Positions 13,513 through 15,589 of a stretch of 15,589 bases of DNA are shown one piece after another (the stretch's first letter is position 1; the number at the start of each line of letters is the position of its first letter). The translations under genes were made by a program, and so were the position numbers. The DNA comes from Acidobacteriota bacterium (GTDB lineage Bacteria; Acidobacteriota; Blastocatellia; RBC074), in assembly GCA_022614735.1 (NCBI GenBank), contig JAKEHZ010000327.1, positions 1 to 15,589 of the forward strand. Direction: 5' to 3'. The notes below the pieces were generated by a model that was not told the DNA's origin, made no database searches, and worked only from the letters and a program-made list of their open reading frames with translations.

Positions 13513-14502
13513 CTATTGCTGCACGTTGGAGCGAATGATACCCAGATCCATCAAGCTCCTCGGGCCGCTCGAATCGATCACGACCTTCTTCACCTTCGGC
13601 AAAACTTCTTCCATCGTTTCAAGGTAGAGGCGTCTTTCTGTAAGATCTCTTGCTTTGCTCGATTCGGCTCGCAACATTTCAAAACGCGCGGCCTCGCCCT
13701 GTGCTTCGTTTATTCGCTGTTGGCTATAACTCTCGGCGTCGATGACCAGCTTCTGAGCCTCCCCTTGCGCCTTAGCGATCGCGTCATTTGCGTAACCGTG
13801 AGCCTCATTGATGATCCGATCGCGATCGGCACGCGCGCTTGCGACTTCACGGAATGCGCCGGTGACTTCGAGCGGCGGCGCGACATTTTCGATGTTGATT
13901 GAGCTGAGGTAGACGCCACTCTCGTAACGATCAAGTATTTCACGTGCACGTCGCTGTGTCGCATTTTGCACATTGACTTTTCCTGTCGTCAAGATGCTGT
14001 CGACGCTCTCAATTGCGATAGTTTGCGCGAAGGCCGACTCAACGGCTCTGGCAATCATCCGCGCCACATCCTGCGACCGATAGAGATAATTGACCGGGTC
14101 TTTGATTTGATACTGCACGGCCACCTGTACTGTGATGATGTTCTGATCGCCGGTCAGATACTCAACCGGATCTTCGGCCGCTGTCCGTCCCAACACTTGA
14201 TCCGGTATCTCCATGCCGATGGTCAGCCGCTTGGTTTCGAGCACTTTCAATTTGATGATACTTTCGATTGGCCAGGGCAGATGGTAGTGGATGCCCGGCG
14301 TCACACCTTTCGCCACGACTCTGTCAAAACGAGTAACAACAGCTTGTTGTTCGGGCCCGACGAAGTAGACGCCTGAGAGCATGTATAACAACAAGAGCAG
14401 TAGGATTGCGGATTGCGGATTGCGGATTGCGGATTTTCTCTTATGAAATGAGAGTGCGCCCTCCGCCTGATCCTCTTCCAGTTTGAGAAATTCATAGTTC
14501 AT
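13513..14502 (-). CDS. hflK: HflK, FtsH modulator subunit (SPFH/prohibitin family)
   Basis: 329 residues. One membrane segment (about 33-48, ILLLLLLYMLSGVYFV) is followed by the Band 7 domain: VGPEQQAVVTRFDRV (48-62), GIHYHLPWPIE, EYLTGDQNIITVQVAVQYQI (114-133) and DPVNYLYRSQD. A long coiled-coil follows (about 215-290, with AQGEAQKLVIDAESYSQQRI), then RLYLETMEEVLPKVKKVVID (291-310), which is specific to HflK. With HflC it should form the periplasmic cage that restrains FtsH proteolysis. The start chosen is the ATG at 14502; a TTG at 14517 is less likely. The cytoplasmic N-terminus is odd: residues 24-33, SAIRNPQSAI, are the translation of a 7-nt tandem repeat. It follows hflC by 36 bp. Confidence 0.93.
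   Translation of the reverse strand: MNYEFLKLEEDQAEGALSFHKRKSAIRNPQSAILLLLLLYMLSGVYFVGPEQQAVVTRFDRVVAKGVTPGIHYHLPWPIESIIKLKVLETKRLTIGMEIPDQVLGRTAAEDPVEYLTGDQNIITVQVAVQYQIKDPVNYLYRSQDVARMIARAVESAFAQTIAIESVDSILTTGKVNVQNATQRRAREILDRYESGVYLSSINIENVAPPLEVTGAFREVASARADRDRIINEAHGYANDAIAKAQGEAQKLVIDAESYSQQRINEAQGEAARFEMLRAESSKARDLTERRLYLETMEEVLPKVKKVVIDSSGPRSLMDLGIIRSNVQQ
14403..14435. repeat. Tandem GGATTGC repeat inside hflK
   Basis: Four full GGATTGC units and a partial fifth on the plus strand. Read on the minus strand in the hflK frame, they encode a seven-residue period, SAIRNPQ. A reverse-oriented partner lies at 14528-14540. Confidence 0.9.
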
Positions 14503-14527
14503 AGTGCAACTCAACAATCACGAATCT

Positions 14528-14540
14528 GCAATCCGCAATC
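14528..14540. repeat. Inverted partner of the GGATTGC repeat at the hflC stop
   Basis: GCAATCCGCAATC is the reverse complement of 14404-14416 (and of two further registers). It supplies two bases of the hflC TGA stop. In the hflC-hflK transcript the two sites could pair over 13 bp, enclosing the hflK start codon in the loop. Confidence 0.75.
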
Positions 14541-15426
14541 ACTTGATTTTTCCTTGAGTCAGGAGCTTCAGCAGCTCCGAATCTGACGAGAGGATAGCGG
14601 TCGTATTCGGGTCGATCACCTTCTTGTAAGCTTCGAGGGTGCGGACGAGTTTGTAGAAACGCGGATCGCGTGAATATGCCTGGGCGTAGACGCGCGTGGA
14701 TTGCGCATCGCCGTCACCGCGAATCCGCTCGGCCTCGCGATAGGACTCCGAGAGGATGCGTGCTTTTTCCTTGTCGGCTTCTGCGCGGATCTTCAAAGCT
14801 TCGGCTTCGCCTTCTGCGCGGTATTGTTTGGCTATGCGATCGCGTTCGGCGCGCATCCGCGCAAACACGCTCTCGCGGTTCTGCGCCGGAAGATTCAATC
14901 GTTTCATCCGCACGTCGACGATTTCTATGCCATACTGTTCCAGGGCTTGAGCCCGGCATTGTTCGGTGACTTGCTTCATCACCTCCTGCACTCTGACCTC
15001 ATCCGACTTGGTCGAGACGAGTGATGACAGATCGCTATTGCCCAGGGCCGCTGCAGTTGCCGCCCACACAGTATCGTGCAGACGCATCTCGGCTCCCGTC
15101 AAATCAGTGACCGTTTGCAGAAAACGATTCGGATCGGCAATCCGCCAGCAGACATAGTTATCAACGACTATGTTCTTTTTGTCTTTGGTCAGAAATTCGG
15201 ATGGACGCGGATTGTAAACCAACAGCCGCTTTTCATATGTCAGCAAACTTTGCCACGGCCATTTGACATTCAAGCCGGCGGCGGAGATGGTGCGCACCGG
15301 TCGCCCGAATTGTGTGACGATTGCGTACTGGGTTTCATCAACGGTGAAGAATATTCGCCAGAGGACTACGAATGCGATGAGCACCAGTGTCGTGATGGAG
15401 ATGATTTTTCGGGTTTTGTTTTGCAT
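14539..15426 (-). CDS. hflC: HflC, FtsH modulator subunit (SPFH/prohibitin family)
   Basis: 295 residues. An N-terminal membrane segment (about 9-27) leads into the Band 7 domain: FTVDETQYAIVTQFGRPVRT (27-46), GLNVKWPWQ, FLTKDKKNIVVDNYVCWRI (78-96), IEIVDVRMKRLNLPAQNRES (167-186) and the coiled region MRAERDRIAKQYRAEGEAEA (191-210). The C-terminal YSRDPRFYKLVRTLEAYKKV (251-270) with ILSSDSELLKLL is diagnostic of HflC. It is shorter than the E. coli protein, which has an extra insertion in the middle. The start at 15426 is backed by AGAGGA, six bases upstream; the frame extending to 15477 would translate the hairpin. Here hflC precedes hflK, the reverse of the proteobacterial order. Confidence 0.94.
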   Translation of the reverse strand: MQNKTRKIISITTLVLIAFVVLWRIFFTVDETQYAIVTQFGRPVRTISAAGLNVKWPWQSLLTYEKRLLVYNPRPSEFLTKDKKNIVVDNYVCWRIADPNRFLQTVTDLTGAEMRLHDTVWAATAAALGNSDLSSLVSTKSDEVRVQEVMKQVTEQCRAQALEQYGIEIVDVRMKRLNLPAQNRESVFARMRAERDRIAKQYRAEGEAEALKIRAEADKEKARILSESYREAERIRGDGDAQSTRVYAQAYSRDPRFYKLVRTLEAYKKVIDPNTTAILSSDSELLKLLTQGKIK

Positions 15427-15432
15427 GACTGT

Positions 15433-15438
15433 TCCTCT
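15433..15438 (-). promoter_or_regulatory. Ribosome binding site of hflC, next to a hairpin
   Basis: The minus strand reads AGAGGA, six bases, ATG. The site begins two bases after the 3' side of the perfect hairpin at 15440-15473, so folding of the leader may affect ribosome access. Confidence 0.65.
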
Positions 15439-15439
15439 G

Positions 15440-15473
15440 CAACTACTGGGAGCGCAAGCGCTCCCAGTAGTTG
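15440..15473. repeat. 16-bp perfect hairpin in the hflC leader
   Basis: 15440-15455 and 15458-15473 are exact reverse complements with only AA between them (CAACTACTGGGAGCGC and its partner). It lies 13 bp upstream of the hflC ATG. It abuts repeat copy C, in the same arrangement as copy B with its G-rich inverted repeat. Confidence 0.88.
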
Positions 15474-15520
15474 TCATTGTTTCTGTGTGTCGTCATGAAC
15501 GACATGAACGACTCCTCGGA
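15471..15520. repeat. Dispersed 50-bp repeat, copy C
   Basis: The shared core CATTGTTTCT, then GTCGTCATGAACGACATGAA and CGACTCCTCG, matches 8044-8093 almost exactly. The stem GTCGT/ACGAC is at 15489-15493 and 15499-15503. It lies upstream of the minus-strand hflC gene behind the hairpin at 15440-15473. Confidence 0.88.
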
Positions 15521-15534
15521 AAATCCCTGGGAGC

Positions 15535-15552
15535 GCACGCGTCCCCGCGTGC
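15535..15552. repeat. Small GC-rich hairpin at the right edge
   Basis: GCACGCG (15535-15541) and CGCGTGC (15546-15552) close a TCCC loop. The preceding TGGGAGCGCA also occurs in the hairpin at 15440-15473, so the two may belong to one repeat type. No gene is seen from 15521 to the end of the window. Confidence 0.55.
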
Positions 15553-15589
15553 TGGCTTGCGGTGCGTCCCCTTACATCGCAGCGGGCCA

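Noticed and set aside
14403..14435. CRISPR-like array suggested by regular repeats
   Set aside because: The units are 7 nt and directly adjacent, with no spacers, and there are no cas genes. It is a simple tandem repeat.
15427..15477. Extension of HflC to 15477
   Set aside because: The extra residues are a translation of the perfect hairpin. The ATG at 15426 has its own ribosome site and puts the membrane helix at the N-terminus.
1..15589. tRNA, rRNA or insertion-sequence transposase genes
   Set aside because: I looked on both strands in the gaps between genes and saw no cloverleaf, ribosomal RNA segment or transposase motif.

Overview
The window looks like chromosomal DNA from a mid-GC, didermic, respiratory bacterium. 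The best guess is Acidobacteriota, perhaps Blastocatellia-like. The reasons are a periplasmic di-haem oxidoreductase, a Tat-exported NHL propeller, an HAE-type RND pump, and many long intergenic stem-loops of kinds I associate with that phylum: CGCCAAGA units, GGCTGGAGGCTGG units, GGATTGC units and ATCCGTGG units. The taxonomic call is inference; there is no rRNA or marker gene here.

Layout. 1-220: nested inverted repeat plus a dispersed repeat (copy A). 221-7922, all minus strand: di-haem cytochrome (221-1498); a gene-free stretch of about 820 bp with a possible structured-RNA relic; a Tat-exported NHL protein (2317-3402) only 13 bp downstream of an RND permease (3416-6667); a 59-bp perfect inverted repeat; and a sugar-type substrate-binding lipoprotein (6948-7922). 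7923-8308: divergent region with a G-rich inverted repeat and repeat copy B. 8309-11492, plus strand: class II fumarase (fumC) and glucose-6-phosphate isomerase (pgi), separated by a terminator-like repeat. pgi ends inside a 42-bp perfect inverted repeat. 11585-12300: palindrome-rich leader and a small helical protein of 100 residues between imperfect direct repeats. 12361-15426, minus strand: a tight run hflC - hflK - small membrane-anchored protein - TetR regulator. 15440-15589: hairpin and repeat copy C.

How the genes fit together. fumC (TCA cycle) and pgi (glycolysis/gluconeogenesis) are central carbon genes. HflC and HflK are expected to form the membrane prohibitin-like complex that modulates FtsH; two further genes follow with gaps of 27 and 6 bp and probably share the transcript. 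The RND permease and the NHL protein are likely co-transcribed. The RND pump has no adaptor or outer-membrane gene in view, and the binding protein has no ABC permease or ATPase in view, so both must work with partners encoded elsewhere.

The protein-coding genes are mostly ordinary. The unusual signal is the non-coding DNA. One 50-bp repeat occurs three times in the same orientation. Its small stem is kept by a compensatory base change. In both cases where the gene is visible, the arrangement on the minus strand is repeat, then hairpin, then gene start. Two long hairpins share a 9-nt unit in which all four units carry CGA in one and CGG in the other. A 7-nt repeat is translated as part of the HflK N-terminus. 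I did not find a clearly new protein system, CRISPR array, tRNA, rRNA or insertion-sequence transposase.
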